Shown here in pieces: positions 36,618 to 46,151 of a stretch of DNA of 64,000 nucleotides. The stretch comes from Phycisphaerales bacterium. GTDB taxonomy: Bacteria; Planctomycetota; Phycisphaerae; Tepidisphaerales; Tepidisphaeraceae. The stretch spans positions 124,001-188,000 of the forward strand of contig JADYZN010000035.1 of the NCBI GenBank assembly GCA_020853095.1, in the 5' to 3' direction. The notes under the pieces are model-generated. The model was not told the origin of the DNA. It searched no databases and saw only the letters and a list, made by a program, of their open reading frames with translations. Each line of letters begins with the position of its first letter. The stretch's first letter is position 1. Made by a program: the position numbers and the translations under genes.

Positions 36618-38669
36618 TTACGACTTTGGCTCCCCTTTTTCCATCGCCGAGATTTCGGCGGCCGACATCTTGTATTGCCGGGTGGGGGCGACCGTGCCAT
36701 CGTCCAGTGCATCTCGTGCGGTGGTTCGCAGATGGACGAACAGCCGTTTGAGATCAATGATGCCGCCGATGGTGAACCAGATGCTGGTGATGACACCCAG
36801 GACCAGCGGCATCAGAATCGCGACGATGTACCAATAACTGGTCCACCAGTCGGTCGACAGCGGCCAGATGAAATTCCAGGCCGTCACCACCGCGAAGACC
36901 ACCACCCAGAGCATGGTCCAGACGAAGACGGAGATCGACAGGACTTTGTCGCCGAGGGTGAACTGGTGGTCGATGCCCAGCAATTTCTGCCAAAAACTGA
37001 CGCGGGCGGACGACAACGCGACATCGTCATCCTTGACGGCGTATTTGCCCCGGTGCAGCAGCTTGTCCATGTCATAATCCTCCCGGCAGGTCAGCAGTGA
37101 GACCACGACATATGCGACGATGGCCGACACCATCGCGATCAACCACATGTACTGGCCGTTGATGGGAAAGCTGTCGGCGTGGGCTTTGAGGTAGGCGCTG
37201 TTGGGAAACCACTGGATCAACAGCGGATAGAGCCGGCCGGCCCAGATTTGTTCGAGGATGACGCCCGTCACGCCCAGAAATCCGCCCAGAATCATCGACA
37301 CCCACGCGGCCGCGGTGGTTCCTTTTTTCCAGTACAACCCGCCGATGATGACCGCCCCCGCCCCGCCGAGGTAGATGCTGCCGGTGAGGGCGAAGAACAT
37401 GTAGATGTACTGCGTCTGACGGAACAGCAGGCTGAAGAAGAAGGCGAACACCGCCACGCCCGCGATGGAAAGCCGCAACAGCCACAAATGCTGCCGCGTG
37501 GTCAGCGGTTTTTTACGCAGCGGCAGAACCATGTCCTGGATGATGATGCTCCCCCATGAGTGCAGGTAGGAGACATCGGTCGTGATGAGCAAAAAGACCA
37601 TCACCGCCAGAAAAATCCCCTTGATGCCGATCGGCAGCAGGTAACTGAGGGCCACCGGCACGCGCATCTGCTCCTGTATCTGCGGGTTGTCGATCTGCGC
37701 CAGTTCGCGGTTGACCTGTGCGGCGCCGGCCGCGAAATCGGGGTGGTGCATGTAGGTGTAGGCGCTGATCGCCAGCAGGATGAGCATCACCCGCAATGCG
37801 AAGTCGCGCCATCGACCGAGGATGCCTCCCATCTTGGCCTCGTGGGGATTGGCGGCCGAGGCGTTGAAGCCCTGGCTCCCCTGCCACGCGAGGGTTCCAT
37901 AGACCGCCCCGAAGATACCGATCAGGACGAACCAGATGTTGAAATCCTTCACCTGGCTGGTGTCGAAGGGGTTCATCAACGACTCGCCCGGCGGCGTCTG
38001 GGTCAGGGAATGGGCCATCTGCGACCAGCTCACGAGGCATAAAATCGCGATGGCGATGATGATGTACATCGCATAGGAAAACAGCCCCTGCACGCAGTCG
38101 GTCACCATGATCGTCAACTGCCCGCCGAGCATGACCAGCACCAGCGCCAACGACAGGAAGATGATCATCACCAGCGCGAAGGTGGAAAACGGATACCCGA
38201 AGATCGGGACCGTCTGCGGAAGTTTGCAGTAATAGATCAAAAACCGCCCGCCGACCGAGGGGAAAATGGCGTAGTTGATGATGCCGGAGACGGAAGCCAG
38301 AAATCCCGAAAAGATGCGAAACGCCTTGGAATAGCGGGCCTCGAACAGTTGCGCCAGCGTCAGCACGCGGGTTTCGCGATAGCGATACAGAACAAACCCG
38401 GTGAGCGCCAGGAACAGCGTCGCCGGCGTTTGCAGCACGCGCCACCAGTCAAACGCCAGCCCGGCCTTGTAGATCAGTTCAAACTCGGCCACGGCGCTGA
38501 TCAAACCCCAGCCGGCCATCATGCCGGCCGTGGCGACCAGATAGCGTCCCGCCCCGCGTCCGGCGGCCATGAAATCGCTCACGCTCTTCATGTACCGCTG
38601 CGTCTTGACGCTGATCCACAACACCCCGATCAACGGAACCAGCAGGATCGTCCAGTCAATCCAGTGCAT
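36618..38669 (-). CDS. Sodium:solute symporter (SSS family)
   Basis: A ~683-residue multi-spanning inner-membrane protein with the SSS core: DWTILLVPLIGVLWIS, the unwound helix region MAAGRGAGRYLVATAGMMAGWGLISA, QLFEARYSKAFRIFSGFLASVSG, and ~13-14 hydrophobic helices in all. C-terminal helices and a hydrophilic tail exceed the minimal symporter. The substrate may be a sugar, organic acid or nucleoside. The ATG at 38669 gives a proper N-terminus; 12 codons upstream are open. It lies 49 nt after the ceramidase-like gene, and such pairings in planctomycetes suggest uptake of the product of that enzyme. Confidence 0.9.
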   Translation of the reverse strand: MHWIDWTILLVPLIGVLWISVKTQRYMKSVSDFMAAGRGAGRYLVATAGMMAGWGLISAVAEFELIYKAGLAFDWWRVLQTPATLFLALTGFVLYRYRETRVLTLAQLFEARYSKAFRIFSGFLASVSGIINYAIFPSVGGRFLIYYCKLPQTVPIFGYPFSTFALVMIIFLSLALVLVMLGGQLTIMVTDCVQGLFSYAMYIIIAIAILCLVSWSQMAHSLTQTPPGESLMNPFDTSQVKDFNIWFVLIGIFGAVYGTLAWQGSQGFNASAANPHEAKMGGILGRWRDFALRVMLILLAISAYTYMHHPDFAAGAAQVNRELAQIDNPQIQEQMRVPVALSYLLPIGIKGIFLAVMVFLLITTDVSYLHSWGSIIIQDMVLPLRKKPLTTRQHLWLLRLSIAGVAVFAFFFSLLFRQTQYIYMFFALTGSIYLGGAGAVIIGGLYWKKGTTAAAWVSMILGGFLGVTGVILEQIWAGRLYPLLIQWFPNSAYLKAHADSFPINGQYMWLIAMVSAIVAYVVVSLLTCREDYDMDKLLHRGKYAVKDDDVALSSARVSFWQKLLGIDHQFTLGDKVLSISVFVWTMLWVVVFAVVTAWNFIWPLSTDWWTSYWYIVAILMPLVLGVITSIWFTIGGIIDLKRLFVHLRTTARDALDDGTVAPTRQYKMSAAEISAMEKGEPKS

Positions 38670-38718
38670 ACGATGTACTCCATCCCAGTACGTGGCCCTG
38701 TTCAACCTCGGATCAAGT

Positions 38719-40230
38719 TCAGATTTTGCCGATCAATTCCCCCACGGCACGCTCGTACATCTCCTGCCATTGCGGCGACAGGGGGCATTCGACGACTTCG
38801 TACCCCCCTTTCTCATAATTTCCCACCGGCGAACCGTAATGCAGATACCCGTTGGAAAAGGCCGCGATGAACGTGTTGGGATATGGCGAGGCTTTCTTCA
38901 CCCGCAGCGCCACCTCCGTCAACACCTCCAGCGGCGAACCGACCAGGATGCCCTCTCCGATGCGCATCACCTGGATCTCGGCGTCGGCCGTGGCCGAGGC
39001 GGTCTGCCGGGTGAGCCGCTGGTGTTTTCGCAGCGTGTCGATGTTTTCGCGAATGCGGGCCAGTTTCTCCATCGCACGGATGTTTTGCAGGTATTTGTCC
39101 AGATTGGAGCGATTCAATTTGTCCATCTGCCGAAGCGTCGGGTCGTTGACTTTGTCGGCCTGCATGTAGAGATAGGCGTCGGCCAGCGGATATTCCGGGT
39201 GCAGTTGATATTGCAGGTACAACGGCAGGAAATTCTTGAAATTCAGCGGGCAATATCGCAACGATTCCAGCAGCCGGTCCCCCTCGGCCTGCAACCGGGC
39301 AATGCACTGGTCGAAATCGGTTCGCCATGGCAGTTTCAGCGTTTTTGAGACCACGCCCAGCATTGCATTTTCATGGGTGGCGATCGTGCGCAACGCCTTG
39401 AGGGTCTGTTCGGCCAGCGCCCAGCCGATCGGTTCGATCTGGCGGACGTGATGGAAATCCTTGAACGTCATGTCGATGACGTCTCCGGCCGCTCCCTGCA
39501 CGAAAAAGGCCATCGCCTCACCGTCCAACGACTGTTCGATCACCCGCTGGGCGACGGCCGGATAATTGCCCGTGATCGCGCCGGTGGGATCGCCGAACAG
39601 CAGATGGCAGGCGAAGTTGAAAACCACCGCCAACGTCCCGCCTTCCACGCGGTCGATGCGGATGATGCCGATCTGCGGATCCTGCGCCCCCACCCCGGCC
39701 ACCTCCTGGTCGGTCGGCGATGGGTTGGTGTGGCGGATGGTCCAGTGCGTGCCATCTTTCATGTCCAGCGTGCGGTTCATCGAGATCCGATCGGCCCGGC
39801 CGCTGCCGGCGCCGATCTTGACCGGGACCATGTTCCGGCGCGCCTGGGAAATGACCTCGAACGTCCGCTTCAACTGCTCCTGGTCATCGCACAACATCTT
39901 CCCCAGCGGGTGCGTGTGCGAGGCGTTGACCAGCACGTTTTTGCCGGCGATGCCCAGTTCGCGTTCAACGCGGGCGCGCAGGGTGGGTAAAAATTCCTCC
40001 GAAACATCCGGCAGCAGGTTGTCGCTGATGATTCGACCTCCGATGGATGTGACATCCATCGTCAGCAAAACAAGCTGGGTCCGCCCATCGTCCAGCACCA
40101 GCGCCCGGGCATACAACGGATCGAGAACCCGCGCATCGGGCGATCGGTTGGTGATCTCAATTTTGGCAACACCGGCCTGAACCGGACTGGAGGAAGTGGA
40201 ATCGGCCGATGGTTCTCGATTTTGGGTCAT
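38719..40230 (-). CDS. Neutral ceramidase-like N-terminal domain protein
   Basis: The 503-residue protein matches the N-terminal domain of neutral/alkaline non-lysosomal ceramidases: VQAGVAKIEIT near the start, LVLLTMDVTSIG, NVLVNASHTHPLGK with metal-ligand histidines, FNFACHLLFG and GNYPAVAQRVIE, FVQGAAGDVID. No signal peptide is obvious, which is unusual for ceramidases. Planctomycetes carry many such proteins as putative hydrolases of amide- or ester-linked substrates, and true ceramide cleavage is not established. It forms a two-gene unit with the SSS symporter. Confidence 0.82.
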   Translation of the reverse strand: MTQNREPSADSTSSSPVQAGVAKIEITNRSPDARVLDPLYARALVLDDGRTQLVLLTMDVTSIGGRIISDNLLPDVSEEFLPTLRARVERELGIAGKNVLVNASHTHPLGKMLCDDQEQLKRTFEVISQARRNMVPVKIGAGSGRADRISMNRTLDMKDGTHWTIRHTNPSPTDQEVAGVGAQDPQIGIIRIDRVEGGTLAVVFNFACHLLFGDPTGAITGNYPAVAQRVIEQSLDGEAMAFFVQGAAGDVIDMTFKDFHHVRQIEPIGWALAEQTLKALRTIATHENAMLGVVSKTLKLPWRTDFDQCIARLQAEGDRLLESLRYCPLNFKNFLPLYLQYQLHPEYPLADAYLYMQADKVNDPTLRQMDKLNRSNLDKYLQNIRAMEKLARIRENIDTLRKHQRLTRQTASATADAEIQVMRIGEGILVGSPLEVLTEVALRVKKASPYPNTFIAAFSNGYLHYGSPVGNYEKGGYEVVECPLSPQWQEMYERAVGELIGKI

Positions 40231-40280
40231 AAAGTGGCGTGTTCACGTCCGACAACACGTTGTCCAGAACGTCGCTAAAC

Positions 40281-40353
40281 AGCGGGCGAAGGGAGTCGAA
40301 CCCTCAACGTCAGGCTTGGAAAGCCTGCACTCTGCCAATTGAGTTACGCCCGC
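40281..40353 (-). tRNA. tRNA-Gly (anticodon TCC)
   Basis: The minus strand folds as a complete cloverleaf: acceptor stem GCGGGCG / CGCCCGC with T as discriminator, D-arm CTCAATTGGCAGAG, anticodon arm CAGGC-TTTCCAA-GCCTG with anticodon TCC, and T-arm GAGGGTTCGACTCCC. The 3' CCA is not encoded. It stands alone between the ceramidase-like gene and the glycosyltransferase gene; the rest of that 355-bp gap shows nothing further. Confidence 0.97.
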
Positions 40354-40585
40354 GAGGGTGGGATATTCATACCCGGATTTGGAGCCTATAACAAGAAGCC
40401 ACTCGAGCGGGCCGGGACAGGGAAGAAAGAAAAATACTGATGGAAAGACCAAACGACCCATAATCCTCCGGCGTATGATGTCAGCGGAGCCGTCCGGGCG
40501 TAAATTGACGGTTTCACAGGACCTGAGACGGGATTCGGACGATAAATCAATCGTAAAAGCAATTTCAGAAGGTGAAAGGGTCAGT

Positions 40586-42361
40586 ATGCAGAGTGTTGTC
40601 CACGTTACACATGAGGCGATTCAGAAAATCGGCGGGATCGGAGCGGTGTTGCAGGGGTTGTTGACCAGCCGGGTTTATCTGGACCAGGTGGGGCGGAACA
40701 TTCTGGTCGGGCCGTTCTGGCCAAGCGATGCGCACGGAGAACAGCGATTGGGACCACAGGGTGAGGTGTTGTACAGCAGCCTCGATCACCTCTATCGCTC
40801 GCCGCTGGCCAGCCGGTTTCGGGAGATTGAGCAGGAATATGATGTGGGGATCGTCTATGGCCGCCGGCGTTACGTGGACAAAACCACCGGCGTCATCAGC
40901 ACGCCGGAGGTGCTGCTGATCGACGTTTCGCGGTACGACAAAAGCAAGATCGACCAGTTCAAATTTGAGCTGTGGAAGACCTTCGGGATCGAATCGGGCC
41001 GGTACGAGAACATCTGGGATTATGAGCAATACCTGAGGCTGGCCAAGCCGGCCATCGCGGCGTTGCATGCGCTGGGGGTCAGCAGCGCGCTGGAACCGTG
41101 CGTCATTTTGTCGCACGAATACATGGGGATGCCCACCGCACTGGCGGCGATCATGGAAGGGGAGCGATCCAACTTCCGCACGATCTTCTATGCCCACGAG
41201 GTGGCGACGATGCGGCGGATCGTCGAATCCCATCCGGGCCATGACACGATGTTTTACAACGTCATGCGCACCGCCATGAGCCAGGGGCATTTTGTCGAGG
41301 ATGTGTTTGGCGATCAGAGCGGCTATTACAAGCATTCGCTGGTGAAGGCGGCGCGGTTTTGCGACGCGATCTTCGCGGTGGGCGATTACGTCCTGAAGGA
41401 AGCCCGGTTCCTGGGGTCGGATTTTGTCCACGTTGAGGCGCAACTGGCGTACAACGGCGTCCCGTGCTGGAAGATCAGCGTCGAGGAAAAAATGGACAGC
41501 CGCCGGAAGTTGCAGCAGTATTGTGAAAATCTGCTGGGATATCGGCCGGATTACGTCCTGACGCACGTGACCCGGCTGGTTCCCAGCAAGGGATTGTGGC
41601 GGGACCTGCGGGTGCTGGAACACCTGGAAAAGCAGCTTCGCCAGCGCAACGAGACGGCGGTGTTGCTCACGCTCAGCACGGAGGTTCCCGGCCGCAGGGG
41701 CGATGACATCCGCATCATGGAACAGCGTTATCACTGGCCGGTGGCGCATCGCGAAGGATTGCCGGACCTGAGCAGCGGCGAGGCGGCGTATTATCAGGGC
41801 GTCCAGGAATTCAACGCCAAATCCCGCAACGTCAAGGTGGTCTTCATCAACCAGTTCGGGTTTGAACAGAAACTGTGCGGCCAGCGGATGCCGGCCGACA
41901 TGGAATTCATGGACATCCGCAAGGGCAGCGACGTGGAATTCGGCCAGAGCATCTACGAGCCGTTCGGCATCGCGCAGGTGGAACCGATCAGCTTTGGCGG
42001 GATCTGCGTCTTCAGCAACGTCTGCGGATGCGCGGGGTTCGTCGACAAGGCCAACGACGGCAAACCGACGCCCAACGTGATCGTGGCGGATTACACCGAA
42101 TTGCCGCAGTCGGGGTTGCGGCCCGAACAGTTGATGGCGATCGGCCAGACCCAGCGCGACCTGATCGAGGACCAGGTGGCCCGTCAGGTGGCCGATGAGC
42201 TGGTGAAACGATTGCCCCATTCACCGGCGGAATTCGAGCAGTTCATCGAGCGGGGCTATGCGCTGGCGCAGAAAATGAGCTGGGACGTGGTGGCGAGGGA
42301 TTACGTGCTGCCGGGGATTCATCGCGCCTCCAGGGCACAGCGGCTCAAGCAGATCGCATAG
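40586..42361 (+). CDS. GT-B glycosyltransferase, glycogen synthase-like
   Basis: The N-terminus has the glycogen/starch synthase nucleotide-sugar motif KIGGIG (HEAIQKIGGIGAVLQG), and the C-terminal domain has SIYEPFGIAQVEPISFGG, the E-x7-E element of GT-B retaining transferases. Conserved segments TIFYAHEVATMRR and THVTRLVPSKGLWRDL fit the GT5/GT3 plan. At 591 residues it is longer than bacterial GlgA (~480), with insertions between the two Rossmann domains, so it may be a separate branch. The ATG at 40586 is placed before MQSVVHVTHEA; AAAGGG lies five bases upstream. No glg partner is adjacent. Confidence 0.85.
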   Translation: MQSVVHVTHEAIQKIGGIGAVLQGLLTSRVYLDQVGRNILVGPFWPSDAHGEQRLGPQGEVLYSSLDHLYRSPLASRFREIEQEYDVGIVYGRRRYVDKTTGVISTPEVLLIDVSRYDKSKIDQFKFELWKTFGIESGRYENIWDYEQYLRLAKPAIAALHALGVSSALEPCVILSHEYMGMPTALAAIMEGERSNFRTIFYAHEVATMRRIVESHPGHDTMFYNVMRTAMSQGHFVEDVFGDQSGYYKHSLVKAARFCDAIFAVGDYVLKEARFLGSDFVHVEAQLAYNGVPCWKISVEEKMDSRRKLQQYCENLLGYRPDYVLTHVTRLVPSKGLWRDLRVLEHLEKQLRQRNETAVLLTLSTEVPGRRGDDIRIMEQRYHWPVAHREGLPDLSSGEAAYYQGVQEFNAKSRNVKVVFINQFGFEQKLCGQRMPADMEFMDIRKGSDVEFGQSIYEPFGIAQVEPISFGGICVFSNVCGCAGFVDKANDGKPTPNVIVADYTELPQSGLRPEQLMAIGQTQRDLIEDQVARQVADELVKRLPHSPAEFEQFIERGYALAQKMSWDVVARDYVLPGIHRASRAQRLKQIA

Positions 42362-42365
42362 CCGC

Positions 42366-43937
42366 TCAGTGGCGGCCATTGGTCAGTATGTCGCGAATCT
42401 TCCGGCCCAGGATGTCGGGCGTGAAGGGTTTTTGCAGGAAATGGCCCGTGCCCTGCCCGGCCACCTCGTGGTAGAGGTCGGAGTCGGCATATCCCGAAAC
42501 AAACAGCACGCGCAAATCCGGGCGCAACGCGACCAGTTCGCGTGCCAGTTGCTGGCCGGACATTTCCGGCATCACCACGTCCGTCACCAGCAGGTCGATC
42601 GGCCCCGAATGCGCGCGGGCGACGCGAATCGCCTCCCGGCCGTGCGGCGCTTCCAGAACGGTATACCCTTCGGCCTGCAGCAGCCGTCGCATCAGCTTGC
42701 GGACGATCGACTGGTCCTCCACCAAAAGCAGCGTGGCGTTGATCTGGGGTCGGGGTTGTTCGGCGACTTTGGATTGCGGCGCCACGACCGCCTGTTGCGC
42801 CAACGGCACAAACAGATCGAACCGCGTCCCCTGCCCCACCTCGCTGTTGACCTGGATGCCGCCGCCCACCTGCTTGACCACCGCATAGACCGTGGACAAC
42901 CCCAGCCCCGTCCCCTTGTCGGGGTCTTTGGTCGTGAAAAACGGCTCAAAAATATGCTGCATCGTCCGCGGATCGATCCCCACGCCGGTGTCCGCGACGC
43001 TCAGCAGCGCCATGTCCTGATTGCACGAGCGGCATTCGGGCGGGATGCGATCCGACCCGGCCTCCAGCCGCTGGGTGCCGATGGTCAGCGTCCCTCCCTT
43101 TGGCATGGCATCGCGCGAATTGACCGCCAGGTTCATCACCACCTGCTCGATCTGGGAAGGATCGGCCAGGATCGGCAGTGGCTGGGTGTCCAGATCGGTC
43201 AACAGGCGGATCTGTTCGCCGATCAGCCGTTGCAACATCCGTTCCACGTCGCCGACCAGCGCGTTGAGGTCCAGCACCTTGGGCAATATGACCTGTTTGC
43301 GGCTGAAGGTCAGGAGTTGTCGCGTCAGCTCGGCCGCCCGCTCGGCCGCCCGCTTGATCTCCTGCACGTCATGGCTCAGGTCGTTGTCATCCCCCAGCCG
43401 CGACAGCAGCAGCTCGGTGTATCCGGTGATCGCGGTCAGCAGGTTGTTGAAATCATGCGCCACCCCCCCCGCCAGCCGGCCGACCGCTTCCATCTTCTGC
43501 GCCTGCAGCAACTGCGCCTCGCGATCGCGCAATTCGCGGAGATGACGGGCCTGCTCCATCGAATAGCGGATGGACCGCTCAAGCAACGGCGCGTTGATCT
43601 GCCCTTTGATCAGGTAATCGGCCGCCCCCGCCTTCATCGCGGCCACGTCGATCTCGTGTTCGCTGGCCCCCGTCAGCAGGATCATCGGGGCATCCACGCC
43701 GCGATCGTGGGCCTCGCGAAGCAATTCCAGGCCGGTGGACTGTCCGATGCGGTAATCGATCAGATAAACGTCGTGCCGGCCGGCCTGCAGTTGCCGTCTC
43801 CCTTTTTCCACGCTGTCCACCCAGTCCAGGTGATAGCGGCCCGGTCCGATTTCATTCAACAGGTCGCGCGTGATGATGAAATCATCCTCATCGTCCTCGA
43901 TGAGCAGGATGTTGACGCGCTCCTCGGCCATGGTCAT
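42366..43937 (-). CDS. Hybrid sensor kinase: REC-HisKA-HATPase-REC
   Basis: Domain order is a receiver (LLIEDDEDDF, phospho-acceptor D61), a linker coiled coil, HisKA with GGVAHDFNNLL (H160), HATPase_c with NLAVNSRDAM and GTGLGLSTVYAVVKQ, and a C-terminal receiver (D453 in LVTDVVMPEMSG). It has no membrane helix or sensory domain, so it takes phosphate from a partner. The ATG overlaps the end of the upstream response-regulator gene (ATGA), so the three genes 46055-42366 form one phosphorelay operon. Confidence 0.95.
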   Translation of the reverse strand: MTMAEERVNILLIEDDEDDFIITRDLLNEIGPGRYHLDWVDSVEKGRRQLQAGRHDVYLIDYRIGQSTGLELLREAHDRGVDAPMILLTGASEHEIDVAAMKAGAADYLIKGQINAPLLERSIRYSMEQARHLRELRDREAQLLQAQKMEAVGRLAGGVAHDFNNLLTAITGYTELLLSRLGDDNDLSHDVQEIKRAAERAAELTRQLLTFSRKQVILPKVLDLNALVGDVERMLQRLIGEQIRLLTDLDTQPLPILADPSQIEQVVMNLAVNSRDAMPKGGTLTIGTQRLEAGSDRIPPECRSCNQDMALLSVADTGVGIDPRTMQHIFEPFFTTKDPDKGTGLGLSTVYAVVKQVGGGIQVNSEVGQGTRFDLFVPLAQQAVVAPQSKVAEQPRPQINATLLLVEDQSIVRKLMRRLLQAEGYTVLEAPHGREAIRVARAHSGPIDLLVTDVVMPEMSGQQLARELVALRPDLRVLFVSGYADSDLYHEVAGQGTGHFLQKPFTPDILGRKIRDILTNGRH

Positions 43938-44389
43938 GGGTCCTTTTTGTCCGGCGGCAGCTCGACGATCTCAAACCAATATCGCCCCAGCGCTTTCATA
44001 ACATCCACCAACCCGGCAAAAGTCACAGGCTTGGTGATGAAAGAATTCACGCCCAAGTCATACGTTCGGTAAATGTCCTCCTCGGCCTTGGAAGTCGTCA
44101 GCACGACGATGGGGATCGACCGCAGCTCCGCGTTGGCCTTGATCTCGCGCAACGCCTCGCGTCCATCCTTGCGGGGCATGTTCAGGTCCAGGAGGATCAA
44201 GCCGGGCCGGGGCGCGGCATCCGGGTCGGCGTATTTGCCCTGCCGGCGAAGATAATCCATCAGCGATTCGCCATCCTCCACCCAGCGAAAATCGTTCATC
44301 AGCCGGCTTTCCTCCAGCGCCTCCCGTGTCATCAGGCGGTCATCCGGATCGTCATCGGCCAGCAGTATCGTGATCGGTTTGGGGGTCAT
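43934..44389 (-). CDS. Single-domain response regulator, Rcp1-like
   Basis: A 151-residue stand-alone receiver: ILLADDDPDDRLM, phospho-acceptor D68 in LILLDLNMPRKDG, LTTSKAEED and NSFITKPVTFAG. The form with the longer loop before the acidic residue resembles the Rcp1/phytochrome-partner group. It has no output domain. AAGGAG lies ten bases before the ATG, inside the end of the kinase gene, with a 38-nt overlap. It is the likely phosphate shuttle between the two kinases that flank it. Confidence 0.93.
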   Translation of the reverse strand: MTPKPITILLADDDPDDRLMTREALEESRLMNDFRWVEDGESLMDYLRRQGKYADPDAAPRPGLILLDLNMPRKDGREALREIKANAELRSIPIVVLTTSKAEEDIYRTYDLGVNSFITKPVTFAGLVDVMKALGRYWFEIVELPPDKKDP

Positions 44390-46055
44390 GGTTTTCGTGC
44401 TCCTTCGCGTGATGGGATGGCAGTAAAATGACAAACGTCGATCCCGCGCCCGCCCGGCTGTGCGCGGTAATGGTCCCGCCGTGCCGTTCGACGATTTTTC
44501 GGCAGACCGCCAGCCCGATGCCGGTTCCTTCGTATTCCCCGCGGCCGTGCAATCGCTGAAACACCGTGAAGATACGATCCAGATATTTTTCGTCAAACCC
44601 GATGCCATTGTCCTCGACGGACAATTCGCACAGCGCCTGCCCATCCTCCCTCTGACGGGCGAAAACCCGCACGCGGGATGGTTCGCCCGGCTTGTGAAAT
44701 TTCAGCGCGTTGCCGATGAGGTTCTGCAACAACTGCCGTATTTGCAGCGGATCGGCGTCGATCGTGGGCAGCGGTTCGATCCGCACCGTGCCGTGGGTTT
44801 GCTCGATGCGGGCCTCCAGGTCGTCCACCACCTCGTGGGCGACGACCGACAGATCGGTGGGGACAAACGGCTGCGCCCGCGAGGTGATGCGGGAGAACGT
44901 CAGCAGGTCGGTGATCAGGTTCTGCATCCGGCCGGCCGCGTTCTGCATCCGGCAGAGATAATCCCGACACTCGGTCCCAAGGCCATCGGCCAGTTTAACC
45001 TGCAACCGGTCGCTGAATGCGAGAATTTTTCGCAACGGCTCCTGGAGATCGTGCGAGGCCACCGAGGCGAAATCCTGCAATTCACGGTTGCTTTGTTCAA
45101 GCTGCGTCGCGGCCTCCTGCAGTTGATCTTCCACCTGCTGCCGCCGGATGATCTCCTGTTCCAACGCGAGATTGGTTTGCCGAGTCTGGGAACTTTGCCG
45201 CCGGGCGGTCTGCGCCAGGTGAACGATCAACGCCAGCAGAATGGACATCCCCACGCCGCAGACGAACACCGCTTCGGGGAGATAACTGTATTCGTCGTTG
45301 AGCAGTTCCCGGCCCGGCCAGACGCGGACGATCCAATTCAGGTCATAGGCGCTGATTCCCTGTTCCCGCGCCCAGCGGCCCTCGATTGACGGGTCGGCCG
45401 GCGCGCTGCGATAAATTTCCTGGCCTTCGTGCAAGACGCTGACGTTGTAACCCGCCAGGCCGATGTTCTTCAGGATCGTGTCCAGCAACTCGGCGGTCCT
45501 GAACGCGCCGATGAGATAGCCGCCGGGCTTTCCATCCTCATCATACAACGGCCAGATCGCCAGAAACCCCCGGCCACCCTGGGCCAGTTCGGTTGGATCG
45601 GTCACCACCATGGTTCTGGTTTGTTCGGCCTCGTTCATGGCCTCTTTGCGTTCAGCGCGGGTATTCATGTCAAACCCGATCGCCTGCTGGTTGCCTTGAT
45701 CGGGAACCGCCATCCGGATGACCCCCTTCGCATCCGCCCACTCGATCGCCTGATATCCCCCGAAATGCGAATAGAGCGCCAGGACATCCTGCTTCCATTC
45801 TTCCGGACTGCGTTGAACTTCCCGCGCGGTTCGATGCGACAGGCGCTCCAACGCGCGCAACCGGGCCTCCATGCGGGCAAACAGCTCATTGCGGACGGCG
45901 GCCGTTTCCAGCACCACGTGCTGCCGGATGCTCTGCCGTTCGTTGTGCGCCAGCGCGGCCCACATTCCGATCGTGATCAATATGCCTGCCGCCGCGATCA
46001 GGATGGGCTTGTACGACCGGTTTTGTTTGAACTTTTCGATCAGATGAAATCCCAT
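44352..46055 (-). CDS. Membrane sensor histidine kinase with CHASE-like domain
   Basis: Two membrane helices (about 17-36 and 262-281) enclose a ~225-residue periplasmic domain with the CHASE-type arrangement (GGYQAIEWADAKGVIRM, GRGFLAIWPLYDEDGKPGGYLIGAFR). A coiled coil leads to HisKA (SVASHDLQEPLRKI, H335) and HATPase_c (NLIGNALKFHKPG, EYEGTGIGLAVCRKIVERHGG). The kinase core is of the cyanobacterial phytochrome type, which normally works with Rcp-like receivers, matching the next gene. The ligand is unknown. Confidence 0.93.
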   Translation of the reverse strand: MGFHLIEKFKQNRSYKPILIAAAGILITIGMWAALAHNERQSIRQHVVLETAAVRNELFARMEARLRALERLSHRTAREVQRSPEEWKQDVLALYSHFGGYQAIEWADAKGVIRMAVPDQGNQQAIGFDMNTRAERKEAMNEAEQTRTMVVTDPTELAQGGRGFLAIWPLYDEDGKPGGYLIGAFRTAELLDTILKNIGLAGYNVSVLHEGQEIYRSAPADPSIEGRWAREQGISAYDLNWIVRVWPGRELLNDEYSYLPEAVFVCGVGMSILLALIVHLAQTARRQSSQTRQTNLALEQEIIRRQQVEDQLQEAATQLEQSNRELQDFASVASHDLQEPLRKILAFSDRLQVKLADGLGTECRDYLCRMQNAAGRMQNLITDLLTFSRITSRAQPFVPTDLSVVAHEVVDDLEARIEQTHGTVRIEPLPTIDADPLQIRQLLQNLIGNALKFHKPGEPSRVRVFARQREDGQALCELSVEDNGIGFDEKYLDRIFTVFQRLHGRGEYEGTGIGLAVCRKIVERHGGTITAHSRAGAGSTFVILLPSHHAKEHENHDPQTDHDTAGR

Positions 46056-46151
46056 AACCGCCGGGCCGCCAGTGTCCGCATCCCGACCCGGTTCAATCTA
46101 GCACCCCTGGCGTCAATCCGGCAACGTGTACAATTTGCCCGAAAACCCGCC

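Noticed and set aside
40358-40585. N-terminal extension of the GT-B gene back to 40358
   Set aside because: It runs close to the tRNA, has no family similarity, and an ATG with AAAGGG at 40586 starts at the conserved fold.
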